A stretch of DNA of 64,000 nucleotides, taken from NCBI GenBank assembly GCA_037953625.1, contig CM075655.1, forward strand, positions 72,071,501 through 72,135,500, in the 5' to 3' direction. The notes below the pieces were generated by a model that was given only the letters and a program-made list of their open reading frames with translations, was not told the origin of the DNA and did not search any database. This stretch comes from Crotalaria pallida. Lineage: Eukaryota; Streptophyta; Magnoliopsida; Fabales; Fabaceae. Below are positions 12,301 through 21,272 of the stretch, one piece after another. The translations under genes were made by a program, and so were the position numbers. Positions within the stretch are counted from its first letter, which is position 1; the number at the start of each line of letters is the position of its first letter.

Positions 12301-13781
12301 TATTACTCCCTCTGGTCCTACATACAAGACCCTATTGGGAACTTGTTTTTGGTCCTATTTGTAAGATTTTATTCCAATTTCCAATAACATTTAATTACTT
12401 CTTTCCAAAAACGCCCCTATAATATCAACATTTTTTAGAATCACAATTATAGGGGTGGTTTTGGAAAAGTATATTGAATGTTTACATTTACAATGCCATT
12501 AACAAAATTAATCCACTTTCTTGGTGGACGTATATTTCTCCAAAAGGGTCTTACATTTAGGACCGGAGGGAGTATAAAAAGATATACTAGTCTCAAATAC
12601 CGTAGGATAGTCTAATTCTTAAAATATCCATAGCAGTTATCCTGTGGCATGAAGCTTTTCCGTTCAGAATTATCGCAGAACATCATATTCAACACACTTG
12701 CATTAACCTAAGATTTCTTGCAGCTTGGGTAAAGAGAAATATCATTAGCTTAATCCGAAAATAGTATAGGGGCAGGCAATGACGATATTGATTGAATTTG
12801 AATCTTGAAACTTCCTATGCTCCTCCTGGCATAGCAGATTCAATCCCCATTATGCAAAAAAATTACAATGTTCCCGCGTTAAGCAACTGAATCTGCTGTT
12901 TAGCATTACCACCAACCAACAGATGTCATTGCTGGCAGCATGCATCACTGTTAGGATCCAATTACAGGATACGAGACTTAAGTCTCGCATCAGAAGCATG
13001 AGAGTCCAGTGTGAGGTTTATACAGCCTTGGTCCCTACAGCCACAACGGCTGCGGTTTCTTCCAAGGATCTATCAATCGGTATCGAAGTTTTCCACCATG
13101 TCTCTCAGCTGCAAACAAGTGCTGCAGGCAGTAGCGCTGGCATCCCAGCTTTCGCCCAGGACTAGTCAAAGCGCTAGTTCACCACCAGTATACATGGAAG
13201 CCAGGGCTGAGATGCGTGGTGGGATGCTAGCGAATACGGTGTGATTCTCCCAAGGTTTGTATCATTCACATTTTAACACACTCGCACCAGTCCCCAAGAG
13301 TCAGCTCAGTTGGTAGATCTACGAGAAATTAAGCGTGCGCAACCCGGTTCAAGCCCGGGCAGCTGCGCTCTCCCCCCTCCCCCATTAAAGAGTTAGCCTA
13401 TGCTTTGCATCACGCTGATAAAACTCGCAAAAACAAGAAAATCATACAGCAAGGACAAACGATATTTGAACTTTTCACTAAGATCAGAACAGAAGTTAAA
13501 GCGAAAATCAGAAGCAGTATAATTTAGAAACCAACCATTGACCAAACACGCACACACACTATTATTATTCAGTATACTAATACTAATAATCAGTTAATCA
13601 CTAACTAACACAACCAAAGTTGAGAGATACTATAAACCAATTGATGAGAAAATTTGAATAAATAAATAATAAATAATAATGAAAGAGAGAGAGTAAGGGA
13701 CTTACGCTCACGGCTAATTTGCTTGAAGTTTTTGTATTCACCGCCAAAAGAAGAAGAGGAATCGGAATCTGACATAGACAT
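36..13781 (-). CDS. SEC1: Sec1/Munc18-family protein (KEULE/SEC1 type), 3' end outside window
   Basis: SM proteins bind syntaxins and SNARE complexes and drive vesicle fusion; Arabidopsis KEULE acts with KNOLLE at the cell plate and its SEC1 paralogues act in secretion. Twenty exons read on the minus strand: 13706-13781, 10185-10243, 9546-9627, 8039-8117, 7797-7847, 7608-7704, 7446-7478, 6782-6907, 6482-6673, 6302-6385, 6117-6215, 5921-5997, 2754-2850, 1874-1999, 1614-1709, 1350-1472, 1193-1270, 570-760, 219-309, 36-125. All introns are GT..AG and all phases agree, giving 649 codons with no stop. Recognisable blocks are GGEYKNFKQISRERLLYEML (about residues 13-32), AFVFFSSPIPRELV (117-130), LPRIGALRE (140-148), RAAKSLDATTMTT (209-221), RELGQLEQDLVFGDAGMK (about 399-416), SMRSRRTPTWARPRGSDDGY (567-586) and RIFIFIVGGATRSE (606-619). 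About 17 C-terminal residues are missing compared with KEULE (about 666 aa). A second ATG at 13775 could also start the protein. Which paralogue this is cannot be settled here. Confidence 0.95.
3076..3338. mobile_element. Tourist/PIF-Harbinger-like MITE (263 bp) in SEC1 intron 12
   Basis: The ends are imperfect inverted repeats (GGGTCCGTTTAGTGG at the left; the right end read in reverse complement is GGGTTTGTTTGGTGG). The element is flanked by the 3-bp direct repeat TAA (3073-3075 and 3339-3341). The TWA-type 3-bp duplication and GGG..GTTTGG ends fit non-autonomous PIF/Harbinger elements. There is no coding capacity. It lies in the 3.07-kb intron 2851-5920. Confidence 0.7.
3590..4670 (+). pseudogene. 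Degenerate L1-type LINE 3' fragment in SEC1 intron 12
   Basis: Interrupted plus-strand reading frames give phrases characteristic of the C-terminal part of plant LINE polyproteins: LLAKWLWRFPLRS..SLWNQVI (about 3630-3690), WKFIFQGYASFRSHISLSLGDGSHVNF (about 3775-3857), and a zf-RVT-like tail around SSHLFVHCSAISFPWNNLF (about 4287-4345). Stops and frameshifts break it throughout. The 3' end is AT-rich near 4670. It is a dead fragment. An A-run at 3402-3424 lies to its left and may be from another insertion. Confidence 0.7.
5190..5275 (+). mobile_element. SINE 3'-tail fragment (Au-like) in SEC1 intron 12
   Basis: The stretch with CATGTAGCCGACCCCACCTA, GTGGG..AAGGCTTGG and a terminal TTGTTGTTGT matches my memory of the conserved 3' end of Au-type plant SINEs. 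I could not find the tRNA-derived 5' half, so this is called as a truncated tail only. Confidence 0.5.
7056..7175. mobile_element. 120-bp MITE with 23-24 bp terminal inverted repeats, SEC1 intron 7
   Basis: The left end TAGCATGTTTGGTTTCAC.. and the right end, in reverse complement TAGCATGTTTGATTTCAC.., are near-identical inverted repeats. The flanks share TTC (7053-7055 and 7176-7178), a possible 3-bp target duplication. It is too small to code. The superfamily is not certain. Confidence 0.6.
9283..9319. repeat. (AAT)n microsatellite
   Basis: About twelve uninterrupted AAT/ATA units in SEC1 intron 2. Ordinary simple-sequence repeat. Confidence 0.9.
12306..12572. mobile_element. Stowaway MITE (Tc1/mariner type), 267 bp, SEC1 intron 1
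   Basis: It starts CTCCCTCTGGTCC and ends GGACCGGAGGGAG, the hallmark Stowaway termini, flanked by TA on both sides (12304-12305 and 12573-12574). The inverted repeat extends inward through ..AAGACCCTATTGG / CCAAAAGGGTCTT... It is non-coding. Confidence 0.9.
12950..13110 (+). mobile_element. Possible TRIM-like LTR remnant, SEC1 intron 1
   Basis: The sequence begins TGTTAGGATCC, carries the perfect 16-bp palindrome CGAGACTTAAGTCTCG (12972-12987), and further on has GGTATCGAAG (13080-13089), a degenerate match to the Met-tRNA primer site TGGTATCAGAGC. That order (TG start, short LTR, primer site) suggests a decayed terminal-repeat-in-miniature element. No second LTR was found, so the call is weak. 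Confidence 0.3.
13300..13376 (+). other. tRNA-like pol III box A/box B patch (possible SINE head), SEC1 intron 1
   Basis: GTCAGCTCAGTTGG (box A-like) is followed about 35 nt later by GGTTCAAGCCCGGGC (box B-like), as in tRNA genes and tRNA-derived SINEs. Between them AATTAAGCGTGC resembles a 5S rRNA internal motif, possibly by chance. There is no cloverleaf acceptor stem, so it is not a working tRNA gene. A short pyrimidine run (CCCCCCTCCCCC) follows. Confidence 0.4.
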
Positions 13782-14230
13782 GTTGATCGAACGGCCCTAA
13801 ACAACCGCAACTGATGATTAAATCGAGAGATCGTGGTAGATCAAATCGGAAACCGGATCAGCCTGTGAACAGAATAATGATGATAAAAAGAAGAAGAAGA
13901 AGGAAATGGTGTCTTCGATTTTAATTTCAATTGTGTTAAGGAAAAGGGAAAAAATAATGAAGAGAGAAATGGAGAGAGATTTATACAAGTGGTCGAAAGT
14001 TGAAAGGAGCAGCAATAACAGCATGAGAGGATGACGTGTTGAATTGGTGAGAGGTGTTGAAGGAAGAGGTTTTCGTCCAAAGGGAATGGAGAAATTTCGC
14101 AGAAGAGGGGTGGACCGATTGAGGACGACGAGGTCCTTGTTGAACCGGGAACCGGTAGTTGATGAACCGCTGGCTGGTGGGCTCCACCATTTAACACCAA
14201 CCCAACCTAGTCTCCATTATTGAGAGAATT
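13782..14230 (-). promoter_or_regulatory. Promoter and 5' leader of the SEC1 gene
   Basis: On the minus strand a TATA box (TATAAAT, 13979-13985) lies about 200 nt before the ATG at 13781. It is followed by a CT-rich and CTT-repeat leader typical of plant 5' UTRs (about 13860-13975). The 119-aa and similar open frames crossing this stretch are by-products of the pyrimidine-rich sequence. The transcription start is inferred to be near 13950; no leader intron is evident. Upstream of about 14230 the sequence changes to transposon-like DNA, so the promoter is probably short. Confidence 0.6.
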
Positions 14231-14440
14231 GTGAATTTTGGCCCACAGTTGAGATTTTGGCCCCCAATTCACTTTTTCTCGGTCAAAAATGTCTTTCCGA
14301 GTGTAATAATTTCCGACCACATTGAAAGGGAAAAAATCGTCTGCATATACACGAAAAAATCTGTTTTTTAATAGACGGAGTAAATCCGTTTTTAATAAAA
14401 CGGAAGTTTAAAAATTTGAGCTTCTACTAAACTGCCCTTC
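14231..14440. other. Intergenic AT-rich stretch, nothing recognised
   Basis: No gene or clear repeat end is seen. The sequence contains short self-complementary pieces (a related hexamer pair around 14360-14405, AAATCCGT.. and ACGGAAG..), as at the edge of a MULE, but I cannot define termini. Confidence 0.3.
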
Positions 14441-14992
14441 GTTGTGTGTTGGTTTGAAACGGTTTAAAACCCTTCAAGTTCCCTCGTTCCTCACTCCGAC
14501 AGTTTTTTTCTCTCCCTCACACGAACCCGTTGTTTTCTCCCTCACTCACTCTCGTTTCTTTCTCTTCCCTCACCGGTGTGCCTCTCGTTCTTCCTCTTCG
14601 TGCGGTGCTTGTCGTTCTTTCTCTTCTTCTTCGAGCGGTGGTTCACGGATAAGTCTCTCTATCTCCCTCTCTAACTCTCATTTAAATCTAGGGTTTTGTT
14701 AGGGAAAATGTAGGGTTTTGATGTTAGGATTTTGTTAGATTAGTATTGTTGTTGCTTGATTTAGAGACATTTAAGTTATTGTTGTTGATTGGTATTGATT
14801 TTGCATGTACTATGTTAATTTATTTGTTACATTGGTATTATGTTAGTTTATTAAACTTTTTTTTTTTAAACGAAAATTCATTAACCAACAATGCAAAAAG
14901 AAAGTCTCAAACACACTCTAAGCACATAATTAACCCACCTACTATGTAGGGTTGCTAATATGAGCCAAGAGGAAAAAAAAACAAACAGCACC

Positions 14993-17012
14993 CTAGATCT
15001 CAATTACAATACGATTAACTAAAGTGCTATTAAGCCATAATCTAAAATCAGAAAAAACAAGAGATATGCGAAGAGCAAGCTCCTTCCTAATCAAAACAAA
15101 AACTTGGTCTGGCCTTCTTGAGACATTCTTAAACAATCTTCTATTCCTCTCTGTCCAAATATGATAAACAGTTGCTGCCATAGCTGCATAAACCACCTGC
15201 CTTCTTTTCTTATGGTTAAAACCAAAACGAAGCCACCGACTCCAAGTATCAAAATTAGTATGAAACTGGTCTAGACAGCACCAATCACACACCATCTGAA
15301 GCAAATCACGACTCCAAGAGCAGTTAAAGAACAAGTGGTCTCGAGTCTCAAACCCAGCCTGACATAGAGCGCAGCCAGGCATGACATTTAGGAAACCAGT
15401 CAAAAAAATCCTTTGTTCTTAAACGATCCCTTGCCGCAAGCCAAAAAATAAAACAGTGCCTAGGAATGGAGGCACGATTCCACACCAGCTTATGAAGAAT
15501 GAAAGTTTCTTGCTGGCCAAGCAACAGTTTATAACCTTGCTTGACAGTATAAGTAATTGCTGGGTTACCATGCCAATCGCCATTTACATGCCACTGCCTT
15601 TGCTTATCCCTGCATTTAAGAATTTGATTCCAATGCCAGCTTGTACTAGTAGGAGCACAGTCCCAGAAATCAGTATTTCTCAAATACACATAATTGACCC
15701 ACCTGGCCCATAGAATGTCCTTTTTGCTGGCCAAATCCCAAATCTACTTACCAATGGCTGCTATATTCCACTTAAGGATATTCTAAATTCGTAGACCACC
15801 ATGCTTCTTATCCACACAGATTAAATCCCAGGCAATAGCTACTCTTGGCCTTCCTGCAGAATTCAAACCCCAGAGGAAAACTCTACATTTAGCTTCAATC
15901 TGCTTGATAACCGATTAGGGAATAATGAACACAGAGGCCCAGTAGGTATGCAGAGTGAGTAACACAAAATTAATCAGCTGCAAACGACCTTGATAAGACG
16001 GATTTCTTGAAAGCCAAGAAACCAATCTCCTTGTAATCTTATCCACTAAGACTTGGCAAGTATTAGTGGTCCATTTCCTGGCAGAAAGAGGAAGTCCAAG
16101 ATACCTAAAGGGGAAAGTACCTCTTGAAAAACCAGTGACCTGCTCCAATTGCAACTTCTGATCATCAGGAATGCCAACCAAAAAGATCTGTGATTTTTGA
16201 GGATTAGCATAGAGGCTAGAACATCTAGAAAACTGATCAAAAGCTTCCTTCATAATAGAGACGCTAGCAAGATTACCTTTGCAGAACAACATTAAGTCGT
16301 CTGCAAAAGCTAAATTTGTGAGGCCAACATCTTTACAGAAAGGATGAAACCTGAAACTGGTATGAGCAGTAGCCAGTTTCAGTTTTCTGCTTAACATATC
16401 CATAGCAATAACATAGATGAGGGGAGACATTGGGTCCCCTTGCCGAATACCCCTCATGCTCTTGAATTTGCCAATTCTCTGACCATTAATGATGAGACTA
16501 AAAGAAGTTGTGGTAATACATTCCATGATCCAGCAAATAAACTTATCAGGAAACTTCAAAGCTTGCAGCATAGACTTTATAAAATCCCAGCTTAGCATAT
16601 CATAGGCCTTTTTAATATCCACCTTCATACAACATCTAGGTGATATGACCTTTCTACCATAAAATCTCAACAAGTCTTGGCAGATTAAGATATTGTGAAT
16701 GATACTTCTGCCAGAAATGAAAGCTGCCTGATTATCACCAATCAACAAAGGCAAAACAGATTGCAACCTGTTACAAATAATTTTAGAGATACATTTGTAG
16801 ATTGTGTTATATAAAGCAATAGGTCTATAATCAGCTGCAGTATTTGCACAATCAGATTTGGGAATTATGACCAAGTCAGTATAGTTTACTTCCCTCAGAA
16901 GTCTACCAGAAATGAAAAATTCCTGCACAGCTTCAACACAATCCTGGCCAATGATGCTCCAAGATGCCTTATAAAATCCAGCCCCAAACCCATCTGGGCC
17001 AGGGGATTTAAG
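14993..17012 (-). pseudogene. LINE reverse transcriptase and zf-RVT, broken
   Basis: From SPGPDGFGAGFYKASW, reverse-transcriptase blocks follow in order: DYRPIALYNTIYK, QAAFISGRSI, KVDIKKAYDMLSWDF, GIRQGDPMSPLIYVIAMDML, the catalytic FADDLMLF, and FRYLGLPLS. The frame stops at 15915-15917 but continues in register (KCRVFLWGLNSAGRPRVAIAWD, DKKHGGLRI) through two more stops to about 15400. A frameshift then gives the zf-RVT part with MPGCALCQAGFETRDHLFFNC and YHIWTERNRRLFKN. It once copied LINE RNA by target-primed reverse transcription. The catalytic Asp pair is intact but the polyprotein is not. Confidence 0.9.
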
Positions 17013-17492
17013 ATTCAATCCATGTAGTTGAATCCAGACAGGTATACGATCAAGGAAATTTCTTGTCATTGCTTTCCCAGTCCAAGGAGACATGATAATG
17101 GGCTTCTTATCAAAATGATAAATACCAGCTACAAGAACCTTATCTATCCCTTCGATGCTGTTGAACCTTACAACAAAGGTTCCATCTCCATTTAGTAATA
17201 TCTTCTCTATATCATGTTGCCCCTAGGCTTTCTTCAAAAAACCCTGAAGAACAACATAAGGAGGACGTGCACCAAGAACGTAACAAACCAAGGTCTGCTT
17301 CCAATACTTCTCTTCATCCACAATATCATCACTCTCAATCTTTCCTAACGAGATCCCCTCCTTTAGGATTGGCTGGAAAAATTTTAGCTTTTCACCAGCG
17401 TTACGTAGTTTGGTAATGTCAAACGAATCCCATACAGAGACACGTTTGGGAATATCTTCCAGGGCCCTTTTTTTCTGAAGGTTGTGCCTCAA
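17013..17492 (-). pseudogene. DUF4283 segment of LINE ORF1, with nonsense codon
   Basis: Reads KYWKQTLVCYVLGARPPYVVLQGF and, past an in-frame TAG at 17223-17225, GQHDIEKILLNGDGTFVVRF..LVAGIYHFDKKPIIMSPWTG..IPVWIQLHGLNLK. The family normally has Trp-Gly at the stop position, so TGG to TAG is the likely change. The zinc-knuckle end expected after this domain is missing because the reading frame joins the reverse transcriptase at about 17013. Confidence 0.75.
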
Positions 17493-17532
17493 CTATATTA
17501 GGATTTCCACGTTGTACATCATCGTCAACCTT

Positions 17533-17763
17533 TCATGCATCCACAGGGGCCTTTCCTTTTAGTCTTTGCCTGATCAGATCAACCCCATGCATAAGGGCTT
17601 CCATTTGCTTAGGGGACAAGGCATCGAGTAACTCCAAATCTTCTTGGTCAAGCTGAGTCAAGTCAAAACGTTGAGGCTGGTTGTCAACCTTCTTAGAAGA
17701 AGAAGGTGCATTCGGGTGTGGTGATGAGGGAGTTTTGGGAGGCCTCCCCCTCTTCTTGGCCAT
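17533..17763 (-). pseudogene. LINE ORF1 N-terminal fragment
   Basis: Starts at the ATG of MAKKRGRPPKTPSSPHP, a basic AT-hook-like (RGRPPK) stretch, then an acidic DLTQLDQEDLELLDALSP segment and a helix, ending in a stop. A frame change after it leads into the DUF4283 segment. This layout is common at the N-terminus of plant LINE ORF1. The GTG nine bases upstream is not needed as a start. Confidence 0.6.
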
Positions 17764-18976
17764 GGTCGCCACACAGCAACCGTGAAACCCTAGAGAAACC
17801 CTAGAGGAAACCTAGTCGCCAGAGAGAGAAGAGAGAAGAGGAAAAATAATTGTTAAATATTATTATTTTCAACTTGAATTTTTACAAAGCTACTTTAATT
17901 AACTTTATTTGTTACGTTCGTATTATGTTAATTAATGTTATTAGATTAATTATTTCATTATTTTCATTAATTAATAATATTGTGTTTCAATATTTTTCAG
18001 GTATGGTTAGAACGAAGAACACCGGTAGGCGTGCACCACCACACACTGTGCATCCTTCTCACATTAGGATGTCGAGACAGCCACCGACCGCTTCCAACAA
18101 GAAGCGGAAGGCAGAGGAGTACGCGGCTGAGTCATCTTCGCAGGCAGTGCTGCCACCACCACATCAGCCTCCTCCACCACCTATAGCAGCACACTAGTCT
18201 CCACCACCACCCGCATACCAGTCTCCACCACCACATCAGTCTCCTCCACCAGTGGCACAGCAGTCTCCACCACGACCATCATAACCACAAGCACTTCAGT
18301 CTCCACCACCATCACCACCTCCACATCAGAGTCCATCACCAGCACATCAGTCTCCATCACCACCACCACCACAACATCAAGATACATCACCCGCAGCTAC
18401 ACTCGCATCATCATCGGCAGCACCAGCAGTTGTAGCTGAGCCTGAGCCCACACCCCAACGTGGACATAGAATTTTAGCCAAAAATTCACGCCATTTTTTT
18501 TAAAACAATATTCATTTCAAAATTACTTATCAAAAGAGTTTTCATTATTGGATGATTTTAGCTTTTGAAAGTAATTTGTTTATTTACTTACACTTAAATT
18601 TTTTTCCAAACTGAGATATTACCAACACTTTCAAAACTCATTTTCTCAAAATGTCATTTCCTCAAAAGGTTTATTTGCGGAAAACATTTGACTACCTTTA
18701 GAAAAATTAGACAATTGAATCCAATTAAAAAAAGTATATCAATTTATTATTATGATCGAACAATTACATTTATCAAAATCATCTGTTTTATAAAAAGGTC
18801 ACGATCCATAAGGTCATGACATCTGATACAATAAAATGTTGAACCATAAAAGGTCTATGCCAAATCTAATAATTTACATCAGTCCTATTAGAGCAAACAG
18901 ACTCAATCTAACTATCGAGACCTAAGACGAGCATAAAACTTCTCATTGTTTCTGCTCTTCACTGCTGGTGCCTCAT

Positions 18977-19138
18977 CTAGGTCAAACTTCCACTGACGAT
19001 CAGCTCCAGATCATGCGCCGGTCCTTCCCAAAGCCATCCGGTCTGCTTCACCTCCCAATGCCCAAAATCGTCCAAAAACACCATGCCATATTCAAAATCT
19101 CTATACGACCAACAACTCGATCTGCCATCTGTGGACAT
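18977..19138 (-). pseudogene. Frame-shifted small LTR ORF of remnant F
   Basis: Immediately after an acceptor-like CCACAG (AG at 19139-19140) is ATG, giving MADRVVGRIEI; compare MSRYIACIEI in solo LTR B. That frame soon ends, but another frame carries on with DFGHWEVKQTGWLWEGPAHD and LELIVSG to a TAG at 18977-18979. The TGWLW motif matches SGWAW of element 1 and SGIWI of B. Two frames each showing similarity suggest one ancestral ORF broken by a frameshift. Function unknown. Confidence 0.45.
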
Positions 19139-19291
19139 CATTCCCAATGCCCACAGAAAAAGGGAAAGCAGAGAGAGTAAACGATCAGAACGAATTAATC
19201 GTCGACGGCATGGACTTACTCAATGGGGTCTCATTAAGATTCACACACATACATATACAATTATCAAGCAAATAGGGAAATAATTTCAATA

Positions 19292-19568
19292 GAGTAATAT
19301 GTCATATTAGTCCCTGACTTTGTAAGCGTCGGTCAAGTTAGTCCCTGACTTTATCGAAATAGCAATTTAGTCCCTGAGATTTCATTTTAATTCACATATG
19401 TCCCTATCTTTATCCCATTTTAAAGCAAATACATCCCTGCGATAGTGACGGCAGGGACTAACTTGATCGACATTATCCTATCTCAGGGACTAAATTGTTA
19501 TTTCGATGAAGTCAGGGACTAACTTGACCGACGCTGACAAAGTCAGGGACTAATCTGACATATTACTC
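19292..19568. mobile_element. Mutator-like MITE (277 bp) with perfect 10-bp target duplication
   Basis: The ends are long inverted repeats starting GAGTAATATGTCA and continuing through repeated TTAGTCCCTGACTTTG-like units on both arms. The 10-bp sequence AATTTCAATA flanks it exactly (19282-19291 and 19569-19578). A 9-11 bp duplication is the Mutator signature. No coding capacity; most of the element could fold into one long hairpin. Confidence 0.85.
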
Positions 19569-19698
19569 AATTTCAATAACATCATCATTATAGTATTGCC
19601 ACCATTCTTTCATAACTCCTCATGTCATATCATTATTCATCATATCATAACTTAAATCACAGTTCACTTATTATCTTATAGAGTTCCAATAAAACTTA

Positions 19699-19971
19699 CT
19701 CCCTCTCGTCCTATTTATAAGACCCTTTTGGAGTTTTTCACACCCATCAAGGAGAGTGGAAAAATTTGTTAGTGACATTGGAAATGTGAAAATTTGATAT
19801 ACTTTTTCAAAACTACCCCTATAATTATTATTGGAACTCTAAAAAGTGTTGACTTTATAGGGGTGTTAGTGGAAAGAAGTAATTAAATGCTATTGAAAAT
19901 TGAAAAGGGGTCTTATAAATAGAACCAAAATAAAAACCCCAAAAGGGTCTTATAAATAGGACCGGAGGGAG
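19699..19971. mobile_element. Stowaway MITE, 273 bp
   Basis: Begins CTCCCTCTCGTCC and ends GGACCGGAGGGAG, with TA on both sides (19697-19698, 19972-19973). The inner arms ATTTATAAGACCCTTTTGG / CCAAAAGGGTCTTATAAAT are almost perfect. It is similar to, but not a recent copy of, the one at 12306-12572. Confidence 0.9.
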
Positions 19972-20129
19972 TATAACTTTTCATTTCTCTCATCTTACAT
20001 AACCATCAGTGATTTAGGGAGGGAAATCGTTGAGGTAAGGGAATAAGTCAGCACACACGATACATCTCCTCTTCAATTATCCAACCACAGCCTATGTCAG
20101 AAGCAGATGGGATGCACAGGAACCTTAAC

Positions 20130-20262
20130 CACACAGGTCTAGCAGCCGAGAACAATGCTACAACCGCATCCGGGTTAACCAAGAAACAATGCTGCAACCA
20201 CATCGGGTCAGCCAAATTAATCAAAGTAATATTTTACGATATCGGAATATCGTACCACAATA
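20130..20262 (-). repeat. Hairpin-like repeats in remnant F
   Basis: In minus sense, GCTGACCCGATGTGGTTGCAGC and the related GGTTAACCCGGATGCGG, TTGTAGC repeat about 40 nt apart, the first closed by GCTG/CAGC. The strong hairpin TACGATAT-TCCG-ATATCGTA lies at about 20236-20255. The core CGATGTGG resembles the loop of the arrays in segment C and solo LTR D. Confidence 0.4.
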
Positions 20263-21272
20263 TTACAGGGCCCACAACAAATCGGACAACTAGCCTTGTT
20301 CGGGTTCCCTCTCCATTGTAACACCCTACATTAACTACCCTTAAATACCCATTATTGAAAATAGTGAATTTAAAATTTCCTTTTAAACTTATAAAAATCT
20401 CCCGTCAAACGGACGGAGTTTCCTTTGTTTATCGGACTTTCCAAAATTTAGTTTTTTCTTCAAAACCTGATAAACAAATTCATTTCAATAGCCAGAATGC
20501 CAGCAGGGCATAACAACAACATATAGCATATCTTGGTGTGTGACACCCTTCTCGGATTACCCAAATATAAACTAATAAATAAGCTTTTATATTGGATAAT
20601 ATATATGGACTTGCGCGTATTAAGAAAATATAGAAATAAATTTTTCTTTTTAACAGCGGGTGCACAAAATCGTCATTTGGAATTCTTGGAGAATAAGTTC
20701 TAAACCTTTACAAAAATGTTTATATCGAGTTCGGCGATCTCTTAAAATCCTTTCACAAGTAGGGTAACATTTGTTCTTTGAAAACATCCTTGTATCATAC
20801 ATGTAGCTAAGGTTACCCATGCGTTTTGATAAAACCGATACCATTAAGTAATATTTTTAGCCGAGCTCTTCAATAGATTAAATCAGAGTAAGTGGAATTC
20901 ATTGGACTATGCAGCTGATAAAGTATAAACATAGGTTTTATATATAAACATAGTCATAAGTACATAGCCCATAATATAGTCTCCAAATCCATAAGTACAA
21001 GTCCATATAAAAACAGATCTACATAGTGTGACCAAAACCCTAAAGTACTCCAAAAGTATATCCACAATATGTACAAAACAAAATATACAACTCTAGGGAT
21101 AGTCACATAGATCTGGCAGCATCAGATGGAGTAGTAGCAGCAGTAGTCTCCCAAAAGTAAAAGTAGTAGTAAGATAGTAGCATCATCATCATCACAGCAG
21201 CAGTAGCAAATCTCCTCCACAGCCTCCACATATCGGATCCTCAGACCCACATCATACACCATATGCATGTAC

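Larger units (their letters stand above)
14857..17840 (-). mobile_element. L1-type LINE with internal deletion, inserted in the proline-rich gene
   Basis: On the minus strand it ends in an A-run (plus-strand T-run 14857-14867) and starts near 17840 in a GA/CT-rich leader. Order of content: an ORF1-like start (from 17763), a DUF4283-like domain (17492 down to about 17013), reverse transcriptase (to 15915), the thumb region, and a zf-RVT (to 14993). The apurinic endonuclease expected between DUF4283 and RT is absent. Several stops and one frameshift make it immobile. I could not identify a target-site duplication with confidence, although similar 40-bp AT-rich stretches lie on both sides. Confidence 0.85.
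14442..18480 (+). pseudogene. Broken proline-rich gene (leader exon, LINE-split intron, coding exon)
   Basis: A CT-rich leader-like stretch (14442-14700) is followed, beyond a LINE insertion, by a pyrimidine-rich acceptor (TTTTTCAG, ending 18000) and an ATG at 18003. The frame begins MVRTKNTGRRAPPHTVHPSH, has a basic KKRKAEE segment, then a long run of PPP/SPPP and H/Q repeats. It stops at 18195-18197 and again near 18283, and no downstream domain is found before about 18480. MVRT.. starts followed by proline-rich tracts occur in plant transposon-linked and MAIN-like genes, but I see no PMD or transposase domain here. I call it a dead gene of unknown family; the leader-exon link is inferred. 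Confidence 0.45.
18480..20316 (-). mobile_element. LTR-retrotransposon remnant F (minus sense), carrying two MITEs
   Basis: Inferred from similarity to the LTR of element 1. Both have, upstream of a splice-acceptor-like CAG|ATG, a matching stretch (F about 19160-19215, element 1 about 27805-27865) containing CCGT[CT]GACGA. Downstream lies a frame-shifted copy of the small LTR ORF. Hairpin-like units lie at 20130-20262. Neither end of F could be fixed: the left edge near 18480 follows the proline-rich remnant, and the right edge is where segment C begins with TGTAACACCC. Confidence 0.45.

Noticed and set aside
13300..13376. Functional tRNA gene
   Set aside because: Box A and B are present but no acceptor stem or anticodon arm can be drawn.
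13841..14200. 119-codon minus frame upstream of SEC1
   Set aside because: It lies in the pyrimidine-rich promoter/leader and spans the TATA box; no homology recognised.
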